33,720 nt of DNA, from the NCBI GenBank assembly GCA_004357385.1, contig SMWF01000033.1, positions 1-33,720 of the forward strand, read 5' to 3'. The notes beneath the pieces are model-generated. The model saw only the letters and a list, made by a program, of their open reading frames with translations. It was not told where the DNA came from and searched no databases. Below are positions 25,840-32,923 of this stretch, piece after piece. Every line of letters starts with the position of its first letter. Position 1 is the first letter of the stretch. A program made the position numbers and the translations under genes. The DNA is from Gammaproteobacteria bacterium (GTDB lineage: Bacteria; Pseudomonadota; Gammaproteobacteria; Pseudomonadales; Azotimanducaceae).

Positions 25840-26841
25840 GTGCGCAAACCTTGGTGCTGGGCCGTGTTCGTCGTCTTGGCCGCGGCCACGGGGCAGGTCC
25901 TCGCCTGGAACGACGTGGGCCACATGTTGATGGCACGGATCACTTTCGAGAACCTGTCGGAAACACAACGAGCCGCGCTGGGTGGGATTCTTTCGGCCCA
26001 TCCGCGCTTCGCCGAAGATTTTGAAGGACGCGTTCCGCCGGATGTCCTTCGTTCGGGCGAAGCCGAGCCGTGGCGGTTCGCCCGTGCGGCGACCTGGCCC
26101 GATACCGCGCGGCATTTCGGATACGTCAGACCAGCCCGTGTCCGGGAAGCGCTGGTGGAAAGGTATCATCGGGGACCTTGGCACTACATAAACCTCGAGC
26201 TGAGGGTCGATGCGCAGGGCAGTTATCAAGAAGCCGCAGGCGCCTATCAAGCCGCCGCGGGCGCTTACCAAGCCGATGGCACCGAAGACATCGTGGTGAC
26301 GCTCGATAGGATCAGCCGCTCCTGGGCGACGGACAGCGGTGCGCAACGCGCCGTTGCGCTTTGCTGGCTGCTCCACCTGATGGGTGATATTCATCAGCCG
26401 CTGCACACCGTCATGCTGATCGCGCCGGGCACGCTGGAACAGGGCGATCGGGGCGGCAACGAGGTTCGGGTGCGCGCCGGTCGGCCCGGGCCGCGCAATC
26501 TCCATGCGCTGTGGGACGGCGCGCTGGGAAAGTCGATGCGCTGGCAGGACTTGACGGCTCTGGCCCGACGCATGCAACCCTCAGCGAGTATGCCGACCGC
26601 GCCCAACGCGGATGCTATCGATTTTGCCGGCTGGGCGGAGCAGGGCCGCGCACTTGCGCGCGAGCTGGTGTACGTTTCCGGATTGAGGCGGCGGGTGGCG
26701 GGGCAATCTTCGCGTGGGGAATCCCCGGACTTCCGGCCGGACGATGCCTATCTAAAGCGAATGACGGACCAGGGGCGCAGCCAGATCATCCTGGCTGCGC
26801 GGCGCGCGGTTCGAGTGTTGGGCACCCTCGAGCTGCGCTGA
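25840..26841 (+). CDS. Secreted S1/P1-type zinc nuclease
   Basis: 333 residues from a GTG at 25840, chosen because it yields a clean 22-residue signal peptide (charged start, hydrophobic core, LAW cleavage site). The mature protein would begin with Trp, which in this family binds zinc through its free amino group. The other zinc ligands are in order: GHMLMA, a WPD segment, WHYIN, HLMGDIHQPLH, and NLHALWD. S1/P1 enzymes cut single-stranded DNA and RNA and remove 3'-phosphates. It would act in the periplasm or outside. A 7-residue repeat interrupts the region after WHYIN. It is divergent from the thiolase-like gene and convergent with the binding-protein gene. Confidence 0.9.
   Translation: MRKPWCWAVFVVLAAATGQVLAWNDVGHMLMARITFENLSETQRAALGGILSAHPRFAEDFEGRVPPDVLRSGEAEPWRFARAATWPDTARHFGYVRPARVREALVERYHRGPWHYINLELRVDAQGSYQEAAGAYQAAAGAYQADGTEDIVVTLDRISRSWATDSGAQRAVALCWLLHLMGDIHQPLHTVMLIAPGTLEQGDRGGNEVRVRAGRPGPRNLHALWDGALGKSMRWQDLTALARRMQPSASMPTAPNADAIDFAGWAEQGRALARELVYVSGLRRRVAGQSSRGESPDFRPDDAYLKRMTDQGRSQIILAARRAVRVLGTLELR
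26224..26280 (+). repeat. 21-base in-frame repeat inside the nuclease gene
   Basis: Two full units (26224-26244, 26245-26265) and a partial third (26266-26280) encode YQEAAGA, YQAAAGA and YQADG. The insert lies between the WHYIN and HLMGDIHQ zinc motifs, where a surface loop is expected. The units differ at several third positions, so the duplication is not very recent. Confidence 0.8.
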
Positions 26842-26842
26842 C

Positions 26843-26866
26843 TATTCCGCTATTCCGTTATTCCGG
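26843..26866. repeat. Three tandem copies of an 8-base unit at a convergent gene junction
   Basis: TATTCCGC, TATTCCGT and TATTCCGG run head to tail from 26843 to 26866. They cover the 16-base gap between the nuclease and binding-protein stop codons and the last codons of the latter. A change in copy number would alter the C-terminus of the binding protein. Confidence 0.85.
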
Positions 26867-27721
26867 GAAGGCGTTCAGTCGGTACAGCACCAGCAACAGG
26901 CGGGTCGGCTTAATGCCGAAGGAGCCGAACCACTTTTCCCAGATCCGGCCGACCTGGCCACGACGATAGATGTCCGACAGCGCCCGGTTGACCTCGAGGC
27001 GGAAGTCGGCATCGTTGCGTGGTACCGGGAAGGCATAGGGTTCATAGGACAGCATGTCGTCCGTGAGTCTGAGCTTGGAGGTGTCGCCGGTGGCAATTCC
27101 AAGACCGAACAAAGTCGCACGGTCACCGGCGATGGCGTGGACTTCGCCTCCCAGGAGCATCTCGATTGCCTCAACATGACTCTTCACCAGCTTGACGTCG
27201 GCGTCGATCACGCTGTCGCTGAGAAACTTGTTCAGCGCGGCCTGGGTGGTGGTGCCTTCAACGACCGCGACGCTCTTACCGCTCAACTCGCTGGCCGAAC
27301 GTATGCCCGAATCTGCGGTGGTCATCAGACTGCCGCCCGTGACGTAGGTCAGGTTCGAAAAGTCGACTATCTTCTGGCGGCTCAGGGTGTTGGTCGTGGT
27401 GCCACATTCGATATGTGCGCGGCCTTCCGCAATGGCTGTCATGCGGTCCTGCGCAGTGACTTGCACATATTCGATCTTCATGTCGTCCAGACCCACGGCG
27501 GCTTTGATGTGATCGGCGATGATCCGGCACAGATCGATGGAGAATCCCTGCGGATCGCCGGCTTCCGAAAGCGACGAAAACGGTGGCGTGTCTGCACGGT
27601 AGGCGATCTTGAAGGTCTGTGTGCGCTTGATTTCGTCGAGCGTGCCGGCCGCGCTTGCGGTAAACGGCAGTGCCAGCGCGATTAGCGCAACGCCAGCGGT
27701 CAGCAGTCTTGGATTCGACAT
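26858..27721 (-). CDS. Periplasmic amino-acid-type solute-binding protein (ABC transporter, family 3)
   Basis: 287 residues from ATG 27721, which has GGAGGA six bases upstream; the frame beyond it is not coding. A signal peptide covers about residues 1-24 (hydrophobic core LLTAGVALIALALPF, then ASA). The mature part has the family 3 pattern: FKIAYRADTPPFS, GFSIDLCRII, and AIAEGRAHIECGTTTNT. The IRSASELSGKSVAVVEGTT segment marks the domain crossover. It resembles glutamate/aspartate binders (GltI type). No permease or ATPase gene is next to it, so it is an orphan in this window and could serve a transporter or sensor encoded elsewhere. Divergent from the kinase gene by 110 bases. Confidence 0.88.
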   Translation of the reverse strand: MSNPRLLTAGVALIALALPFTASAAGTLDEIKRTQTFKIAYRADTPPFSSLSEAGDPQGFSIDLCRIIADHIKAAVGLDDMKIEYVQVTAQDRMTAIAEGRAHIECGTTTNTLSRQKIVDFSNLTYVTGGSLMTTADSGIRSASELSGKSVAVVEGTTTQAALNKFLSDSVIDADVKLVKSHVEAIEMLLGGEVHAIAGDRATLFGLGIATGDTSKLRLTDDMLSYEPYAFPVPRNDADFRLEVNRALSDIYRRGQVGRIWEKWFGSFGIKPTRLLLVLYRLNAFPE

Positions 27722-27770
27722 GAGTCCTCCATAACGGGTGGCATCAAGAGACTGGGCACCGGTTCGCCGG

Positions 27771-27799
27771 TTCGCCCGGTTTTCGAGGGAGCGTAGAAT
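27771..27799 (+). promoter_or_regulatory. Putative promoter for the APH-fold kinase gene
   Basis: TAGAAT at 27794-27799 is a good -10 box, with TTCGCC (27771-27776, weak -35) 17 bases upstream. The -35 lies in a tandem pair of GGTTCGCC (27761-27776). Low certainty. Confidence 0.3.
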
Positions 27800-27831
27800 A
27801 CCTGACCCCAGTTCCAGATAGAACCAGCGTT

Positions 27832-28764
27832 TTGGCACGTAGAACCGCGCCCGATACGCGGCCCCCGGACTTTCACGTGGGCCCGTCGATCCAACGGTGG
27901 TTGGCCGCGCAACTGCATGCCCGGGCGGACGCGTTGCAGTTCGAGACGCTGCCGGGCGCTACCTCATCTGTGATGTTGCGGGTATCCACAGGTGGTTCGG
28001 AGCCGCGCTCGGCGATACTGCGGATGTTCACGAACCGTGACTGGCTGGCGCGCGAACCGGACCTGGCACACCACGAAGCACAAGCCTTGCGGGCCGCGTC
28101 GGCAAACGGTCTGCCCGTGCCGGAGCTGATCGGCGTGCGCGACGAGCCGCACGGCGTACCGTGCGTGTTGATGTCCGAACTCGACGGCGCGGTGTCGTTG
28201 CAACGCAATCCGCGCGAGGGGTGGCTCGTGCGCCTGGCCGAGACCCTGGCCCAGATCCATGGCGCGCAAGCGCCGCTGTTCGGTTGGAATTACAAGACGT
28301 GGACCCGGCGCGAACAGTTGGTGGTTCCTCACTGGACGACTCGGACCGAACTGTGGATGCGTGCGATGGATCGCTTTCGTGGTGGGGCCCCGGACAGTGC
28401 ACGGGTCTTTGTTCATCGCGACTTCCATCCGACGAACGTTTTGTGGCGCGATGGCGAGGTGTCTGGGATTGTAGACTGGGTAAATGCCTGCCTGGGTCCG
28501 GCCGGAATTGATGTGGCACATTGCCGCCTCAATCTGGTCGCAATGTATGGGATCGATGCAGCACAGACGTTCCTCGAGGCCTATCGACGTGTGCGGGTTG
28601 GCTACGTTCATGACGCCTATTGGGACATCGAAGTGTTGCTTGGCGCGCTGCCCGAGCCCACCTACTATGCCCCGTGGCAGGAGTTCGGCCTGATGCCCAT
28701 CGAGCCAGGGACGTTGCAGACCCGCCTCGAGGAGTTGTTGGGCGACGCCTGCTTCAGGGTTTGA
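27832..28764 (+). CDS. Aminoglycoside-phosphotransferase-fold kinase of unknown substrate
   Basis: 310 residues from a TTG at 27832; a GTG at 27877 is an alternative, and neither has a good ribosome-binding site. The kinase-like fold is shown by the catalytic loop FVHRDFHPTNVLW (HxD with the metal-binding Asn) and the following GIVDWVNACLGPAGID, the APH counterpart of the DFG motif. The first half has the nucleotide-binding lobe, ending in LMSELDG. The family includes antibiotic kinases, homoserine and choline kinases, and many uncharacterised proteins. Nothing here points to antibiotics; it is more likely a small-molecule kinase. Followed by a double hairpin. Confidence 0.85.
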   Translation: MARRTAPDTRPPDFHVGPSIQRWLAAQLHARADALQFETLPGATSSVMLRVSTGGSEPRSAILRMFTNRDWLAREPDLAHHEAQALRAASANGLPVPELIGVRDEPHGVPCVLMSELDGAVSLQRNPREGWLVRLAETLAQIHGAQAPLFGWNYKTWTRREQLVVPHWTTRTELWMRAMDRFRGGAPDSARVFVHRDFHPTNVLWRDGEVSGIVDWVNACLGPAGIDVAHCRLNLVAMYGIDAAQTFLEAYRRVRVGYVHDAYWDIEVLLGALPEPTYYAPWQEFGLMPIEPGTLQTRLEELLGDACFRV

Positions 28765-28805
28765 ATTCGGTACCTCCCAGGTGCCCATCGCCATGCGTGA
28801 GTCAA

Positions 28806-28850
28806 CCAGCTAAATCAACGCGTTAGCTGGCTCTTAAGCACTTCTAAGAG
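28806..28850. terminator. Two consecutive hairpins after the kinase gene
   Basis: CCAGCTAA (28806-28813) pairs with TTAGCTGG (28823-28830), an 8-base-pair stem with a 9-base loop. Immediately after, CTCTTA (28831-28836) pairs with TAAGAG (28845-28850), six base pairs with an 8-base loop. There is no T-run, so this may be a Rho-type or mRNA-end structure. It separates the kinase gene from the lipoprotein cluster. Confidence 0.45.
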
Positions 28851-28943
28851 AAACTCAGATCATCGTCAGGTCTCTTCACCCCGTTCGAACCTAGGGTGGC
28901 ACCGTCGTCAACGTGGCGGCGCATTGGAGTCGGGAGACTTGAG

Positions 28944-29420
28944 ATGGCACAAGTTGATTGTTCAGAGCGAAATCGCGGTAATCGCCCGGTCATCGGATTC
29001 TTTCTGACGTCGCTGCTGATTCTGAGCAGCGGCTGCATGACTGCGGGGCGGACCGGCCCCGGCGTGGCCGAAGCAGAAGAAGAAATGACGCTGGGCAACG
29101 TCCAGCGTCGAATCGATGTTGGCATGTCGAGTGCCGAAGTGGTGGAGCGCATCGGCTCGCCGAACATCGTAACCACCGACGCCGATCGCAACGAGGTCTG
29201 GGTATATGACCGGTTTGCGACCGAGGCCCGCTATGAGCGTACCTCGCTGGGCCTCGGGCTGCTGATTGGTGGGTTCGGCAGCTCCAGCGGCCTGGGTGGC
29301 GTTGGCGCGAGTCGTTCCAGCGGCTATCAGTCGCGTACCCAACGCACGCTGACGGTGGTGATCAGGTTCGATGCGGACCAGCAGGTTCGCAGCCTCGCGT
29401 ATCACGCGAGCCGGTTCTAG
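28944..29420 (+). CDS. Lipoprotein with SmpA/OmlA (BamE-like) domain
   Basis: 158 residues from ATG 28944, which has GGGAGA seven bases upstream. A lipoprotein signal is clear: charged head, hydrophobic FFLTSLLILSS, and the lipobox SSGC, so the mature protein starts at a lipidated Cys. Residues about 47-90 match the SmpA/OmlA pattern: a VQRRIDVGMSSAEVVERIG segment and then PNIVTTDADRNEVWVYDR. This fold is used by BamE in outer-membrane protein assembly, but BamE is shorter and the Gly/Ser-rich segment here (LLIGGFGSSSGLGG) is not part of it. It is followed directly by two further lipoprotein genes. I take it as an envelope protein, function unknown. Confidence 0.82.
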   Translation: MAQVDCSERNRGNRPVIGFFLTSLLILSSGCMTAGRTGPGVAEAEEEMTLGNVQRRIDVGMSSAEVVERIGSPNIVTTDADRNEVWVYDRFATEARYERTSLGLGLLIGGFGSSSGLGGVGASRSSGYQSRTQRTLTVVIRFDADQQVRSLAYHASRF

Positions 29421-29431
29421 GTGTGCAGGCC

Positions 29432-29947
29432 ATGACGATCTCGCGAATGCACGTCATCGGTGTCGCGCTGCTGTTGGGCGGCTGCAGCGGCGCGCCCCTG
29501 GACCTTTCGCTGGATGAACAGGTCGCCGAACGGCGGGCCGTACAGACCCGGAGTTTTGCCGGCCGCGATCGGATCGAGGTGATCATCGCTGCGAGTGGTG
29601 CGCTTCGAGACCTCGGCTTCATCGTCGAAGAGATCGATGACGAACTGGGTCTGGTCAGCGCGGTCACCGAGCGGAACATCAGCGAACCGGGAAACCAATT
29701 GCTGCAGTTCGGACTGCTGCTGCTGACCGGCCAGCTGATGGCCATGCCGGAGCGCGAAGAACTCTGGGTGTCCATGCTGATTTCCGAGAGTCCCCAGCGC
29801 GACGTCTACATCACCTGCGAGCGCAAGATCTGGAATGACGACGGATTGCTGGTTGTGGAGTCTTCGGGACGTGTAGAGCAAGCCGAATTTTACCAGCGCC
29901 TGTTCGATTCGATGTCGACCGCGCTGTTTGTGGAGGATGAGCTGTGA
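29432..29947 (+). CDS. Putative lipoprotein, paralogue of the next gene
   Basis: 171 residues from ATG 29432 (ATG 29447 is possible). The signal is short, with lipobox LLGGC, so it should be a lipidated periplasmic or outer-membrane protein. No named domain is recognised. A RSFAGRDRIEVIIAAS segment, then LRDLGFIVEEID and LGLVSAVTE, is matched in the next gene by VVSTLQDLGFVI and LGLVSAS; both end with a YQRLFDSMSTALF-like helix. So the two are diverged tandem duplicates. This one also has a hydrophobic stretch (LLQFGLLLLTGQLMAM) in the middle that the other lacks. It starts 11 bases after the SmpA-like gene. Confidence 0.75.
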   Translation: MTISRMHVIGVALLLGGCSGAPLDLSLDEQVAERRAVQTRSFAGRDRIEVIIAASGALRDLGFIVEEIDDELGLVSAVTERNISEPGNQLLQFGLLLLTGQLMAMPEREELWVSMLISESPQRDVYITCERKIWNDDGLLVVESSGRVEQAEFYQRLFDSMSTALFVEDEL

Positions 29948-30408
29948 CTATGAAGCTGACGTTGATGGATAGCGGCTGGGTGCTTGTTGCTGTGTTGCTG
30001 GGCGGGTGCGTTGCGCAACCGTCCGTGTCTCTCGAGATGGAGGACAGCGCCGTGCAAGTGCGCAGCTACCAGAGCAGAACATACGAAGGGGTTGCAGTCA
30101 CCACGGTAATGCATGCCGTGGTGAGTACGCTGCAGGACTTGGGCTTCGTCATCAGAATGGGCGATGCACGTCTCGGGTTGGTCTCGGCGTCGCGCTTCGA
30201 GAAGGGGCGCCTGGGTGCAGCCCACGGAGAATTGTTGGTTACAGCGACCGTTCGCGAGATCTCGCCGGAGCATGTCGAGGTTCGCGTCAATGCGCGTCTG
30301 GGCATGCAACCGGTCGAGGATCCGGAGCCCTATCGTGACTTTTTTGCCGCGGTTTCCCAGGCGCTGTTCCTCGAGCACGGCGCTGTTCCTGCGAAGGCGG
30401 GTGGGTAG
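29944..30408 (+). CDS. Putative lipoprotein, paralogue of the previous gene
   Basis: 154 residues from a GTG at 29944, which overlaps the previous stop by four bases and has GGAGG at 29932-29936 with seven-base spacing. That spacing favours the GTG over the ATG at 29950. The signal has a hydrophobic WVLVAVLL core and the lipobox LGGC. The body repeats the fold of the preceding protein: LQDLGFVIRMGD, LGLVSAS, and YRDFFAAVSQALF near the end. Beta strands are likely in the middle (LLVTATVREI, VEVRVNARLG). No known family is recognised from sequence alone. The coupling with its paralogue suggests the two products act as a pair. Confidence 0.75.
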   Translation: MTMKLTLMDSGWVLVAVLLGGCVAQPSVSLEMEDSAVQVRSYQSRTYEGVAVTTVMHAVVSTLQDLGFVIRMGDARLGLVSASRFEKGRLGAAHGELLVTATVREISPEHVEVRVNARLGMQPVEDPEPYRDFFAAVSQALFLEHGAVPAKAGG

Positions 30409-30472
30409 GGGCGTGTACCTCGCGGCGATCCAGCCGTAGACTTGGTTGCTGATTCAACATAGGGGCTAGAGC

Positions 30473-30784
30473 ATGAGTCTGTTCGGCGAGAAGTGCGCAC
30501 GGTGCGGTCATAGGCGCAGAGAGGTATCCGACGATGCGCCAAACTGTGCGGCCTGTCAGGAAGAAATTCGCGTCAAGCTGCAGGCAGCCAACGAAGCGTT
30601 GCGGAATTGTCCGATCGATGGTTCGCGGATGACCAAAGAGGTCGCCCACGTGATCGTTATCGACCGCTGCCCCACCTGTCACGGTGTCTGGCTCGATTCC
30701 GGCGAGTTGGATAAGATCAAGGACGAGGTCGCGGCGAAGACGATCACGGCCATGTTACCGACGGCGCCCTTCGCGGCTGGGTAA
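30473..30784 (+). CDS. Zinc-ribbon protein (zf-TFIIB type)
   Basis: 103 residues from ATG 30473, with AGGGG seven bases upstream. There are two cysteine clusters: KCARCGHR with PNCAACQ near the N-terminus, and the classic zf-TFIIB ribbon NCPIDGSRMTKE followed by DRCPTCHGVWLDSGELDKI. Proteins with this ribbon and the GVWLDSGEL motif are common in bacteria and of unknown job. No membrane segment is seen, so it is probably cytoplasmic. It lies 64 bases after the lipoproteins and 15 bases before a small membrane protein gene, probably in one transcript. Confidence 0.83.
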   Translation: MSLFGEKCARCGHRRREVSDDAPNCAACQEEIRVKLQAANEALRNCPIDGSRMTKEVAHVIVIDRCPTCHGVWLDSGELDKIKDEVAAKTITAMLPTAPFAAG

Positions 30785-30799
30785 CGGCGGAGGTCGGAA

Positions 30800-31087
30800 A
30801 TGGGCCGGACGCTGTCCTTACTCTGTCGCGGATTGGCGTTGCTCGCGTTCGTTGCCGGGGTGGTCATGCTGTTACAGCAATGGGTGAATTGGTTGCAGAG
30901 TGAGACCTGGAGACCGCTTAGCATGCTGCGCCTGATGTACGACCTGAGGATCCTGACCACGCAGTGGTACGTTTATCCCGGCAACACCAGGATTATTCAC
31001 GATTTCCTCGCTTGGTTGCCGGCCACCGGCGGACTCATCGCGATCGCCCCGTTGCTCTGGGGGTTGGGGGTTCGGCTGCGTCCGTGA
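30800..31087 (+). CDS. Small two-helix membrane protein
   Basis: 95 residues from ATG 30800, with GGAGG upstream at good spacing. Two membrane helices are likely: about 7-27 (LCRGLALLAFVAGVVML) and 69-90 (LPATGGLIAIAPLLWGLGV). The region between is rich in Trp, Tyr, Arg and Leu and may lie at the membrane surface. No family is recognised. It follows the zinc-ribbon gene by 15 bases. Confidence 0.62.
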   Translation: MGRTLSLLCRGLALLAFVAGVVMLLQQWVNWLQSETWRPLSMLRLMYDLRILTTQWYVYPGNTRIIHDFLAWLPATGGLIAIAPLLWGLGVRLRP

Positions 31088-31414
31088 CGAATGCTTTGAG
31101 CTTGCGATCAAAAATGAGACGCGGTCAACACACTGGCCCCTCGCAGCTTGGTAACGTCGTTCGCATCGACGCAGGTAACCGGATGTACTCATGGCTTTCG
31201 TACCCAACCGATTTCGTCCCAAAATTTCGGCGGCGGCTTTGTTTCCGACGTTATTCAAAAGCGATGCCAAATTGGCGACCGAATCCGCAACAGGCGCGCC
31301 CTTCGCGGCGGGTAGTGCCTATTACCTCGCCTTCTGTCAAGCGTGGGCCCCGCCTTTCGAACTTGACGAGTTGGAGTTGATCGACGACTGAAACCCGTTC
31401 GGGGACCGCGATCC
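31088..31414. other. Stretch without a confident gene
   Basis: This 327-base stretch follows the membrane protein gene and precedes the convergent MAPEG stop codon. The only candidate gene is a 66-residue frame at 31191-31391, listed separately with low confidence. I see no tRNA, strong hairpin or clear promoter in it. Confidence 0.6.
31191..31391 (+). CDS. Possible small protein of unknown function
   Basis: 66 residues with an ATG at 31191 but no convincing ribosome-binding site. The third codon positions are only moderately GC-rich, unlike its neighbours. The C-terminus is acidic (FELDELELIDD) and the middle has the phrase APFAAG, which also ends the zinc-ribbon protein upstream; that may be chance. 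An overlapping frame covers most of the same bases. I cannot say that it is real. Confidence 0.3.
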   Translation: MAFVPNRFRPKISAAALFPTLFKSDAKLATESATGAPFAAGSAYYLAFCQAWAPPFELDELELIDD

Positions 31415-31798
31415 TCAGCGATCGACGACGAAGCTGTAGATCGCCGCAACGCTCATCACCGAGACCAGCAGGAAGGTGCCTTGAGCGCCGATCAGGCGTG
31501 GATAGGTCGCCCCGGGGTCTCGGCTCAATCCCCAGGCATGGGCGAGGCGAAGCACCACCAACGTCGCGCCGAACGCGTGGACCAGCATCGGCCGAACGCC
31601 TTGCATCTCCAGCACCAGTAGAAGAATCAATGCCAGTGGCACTTGCTCGACGAAGTTCGCCTGCACCCGCAGTAGCGTGTCGGGTTTCCACTCCGCGATC
31701 CGTCCGGTTCTGAGCCGCGCGTAGAGCACCTGATTAGCGAGCAGTATCGCCAGCAGGCCCAGCAGACCTGCATACAGCGCCGTGACGGGTACGTCCAT
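31415..31798 (-). CDS. MAPEG family membrane protein
   Basis: 127 residues from ATG 31798, whose A is shared with the stop of the upstream gene (TGATG), so the two are translationally coupled. Four membrane helices are likely, with the family marks LLANQVLYARLRTG in helix 1, RVQANFVEQVPLALIL in helix 2, and HAWGLS in helix 3. MAPEG proteins include microsomal glutathione transferases and leukotriene synthases; bacterial members are mostly uncharacterised, and some have glutathione transferase activity. The Glu and Asn in QANFVEQ match the glutathione-binding positions of the family. Confidence 0.88.
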   Translation of the reverse strand: MDVPVTALYAGLLGLLAILLANQVLYARLRTGRIAEWKPDTLLRVQANFVEQVPLALILLLVLEMQGVRPMLVHAFGATLVVLRLAHAWGLSRDPGATYPRLIGAQGTFLLVSVMSVAAIYSFVVDR

Positions 31799-32034
31799 CA
31801 CCACAGGTTCCAGGCGACCAATCCAAACCCGAGCAGGGTCAGGATCAAACCGATGTAAGCGTATTGGTCCAGCCAGAACAGGCCGAATGCTTCCGGCGTG
31901 CCGGGTTCGGCCGACGGGGTTTCGCCGCCGCGAAGCGCCCGCGGCAAGCCGGCGACAACGAGAATCTGCCAGCCCAGCCAGACGCTACCCAGACCGCCGA
32001 TCACCAGCCAGTGCACGGTTGCGAGTTCGGCCAT
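31798..32034 (-). CDS. Small membrane protein coupled to the MAPEG gene
   Basis: 78 residues from ATG 32034, with a purine-rich GGGGGA just upstream. Two membrane helices are likely: about 8-26 (HWLVIGGLGSVWLGWQILV) and 55-76 (YAYIGLILTLLGFGLVAW). The loop between them has Pro, Glu and Gly and no recognised motif. Its stop codon overlaps the MAPEG start by one base, which suggests the two products may work together in the membrane. No family recognised. Confidence 0.65.
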   Translation of the reverse strand: MAELATVHWLVIGGLGSVWLGWQILVVAGLPRALRGGETPSAEPGTPEAFGLFWLDQYAYIGLILTLLGFGLVAWNLW

Positions 32035-32092
32035 GTGTCCCCCTGGAACTCCTGCCATTGTTGGTATGGGTACGGCGCGGATCAACCCGGTA

Positions 32093-32758
32093 TCAGATTA
32101 ACCGGTTGGAGGAAACGATTAACATCCCGACGCTGCCGGCGGCGACGAAATTCTGCGCGTCAGTGGACTGCTCGATGGCCATCGAATCGCTGGCCATGGC
32201 CAGCCCGGCGTCTTCCAACGTGTCCCAATAGAGCTCGGTGATGCCGTCGTAGGGCGGTGTGCGCTCAGCGTAGCAAGACGGCAGCACGTGGCACTGAACG
32301 TAACGACTGGTGTGCGGCGTGCGGGCAGCAATTGGTCCGTGGGTTTCCAGCCAGTGGGTCTGAAACTCCGGTATCGTGAGGTCGGCTCTGCGTCGGAATA
32401 CAAAGATCCCCTTAAGGCCCTCCGTCACCGGTTCCTGCGCCGGGTTGCCTAGAACTACGTGCGTGGTGGTGATCAAAGGCGGGTCGAGCCCGGGGTCCGA
32501 GCGCCACAGCGTGTGCTGCAAGGTCCGCTGCTCCGCGAAAGCCAGGGATGCGCCGAGGTCGTCGAACCAGAATTCCAGCGAGCCGCAGTACGGCACGTCC
32601 TCGATCTCGAGCTTTAGCCCGTCGCTTCGTTGGGTCTCCACATAGGCGAGCATGCCGTCGATGGCGCTTACCGCTTCGGCGCGTTGGGTGCTGGTGCCCA
32701 GGCGCTGGTCTGCGCACGTGATGAGTTGGGTGACTTTGTACAGAGTCCTGGACCGCAA
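32093..32758 (-). CDS. EthD domain-containing protein
   Basis: 221 residues from a TTG at 32758; no ATG is available at the N-terminus and no strong ribosome-binding site is seen. The second half (about 115-215) is the EthD ferredoxin-like fold: LKGIFVFRRRADLTIPEFQ, then HWLETHGPIAAR, RYVQCHVLP, and a YDGITELYWD segment. EthD proteins are small dimeric barrels; the founding member is needed for ethyl tert-butyl ether breakdown, and others act in polyketide or pigment chemistry. The first half has a weaker similar pattern (IDGMLAYVE, LEFWFDD) and may be a second, degenerate copy. Substrate unknown. Confidence 0.82.
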   Translation of the reverse strand: MRSRTLYKVTQLITCADQRLGTSTQRAEAVSAIDGMLAYVETQRSDGLKLEIEDVPYCGSLEFWFDDLGASLAFAEQRTLQHTLWRSDPGLDPPLITTTHVVLGNPAQEPVTEGLKGIFVFRRRADLTIPEFQTHWLETHGPIAARTPHTSRYVQCHVLPSCYAERTPPYDGITELYWDTLEDAGLAMASDSMAIEQSTDAQNFVAAGSVGMLIVSSNRLI

Positions 32759-32923
32759 TGCCGACCGCGACAGCCTACGCGAAAGATGCGAATCACCTCA
32801 ACTAACGGATGTCAGGCGCTGCGCCGGGGGCGGACGCGTGCGCAGGCTTGTGCTAGCGTTGGGACGCGCCGGGAGGTTTGGGGGCGCAAAACAAAAATCT
32901 AAAACATTCGAGAGGGGCAACCT

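Noticed and set aside
27832..28764. Antibiotic resistance by the APH-fold kinase
   Set aside because: The fold is shared by many housekeeping kinases, and neither its sequence nor its context shows mobility or resistance partners.
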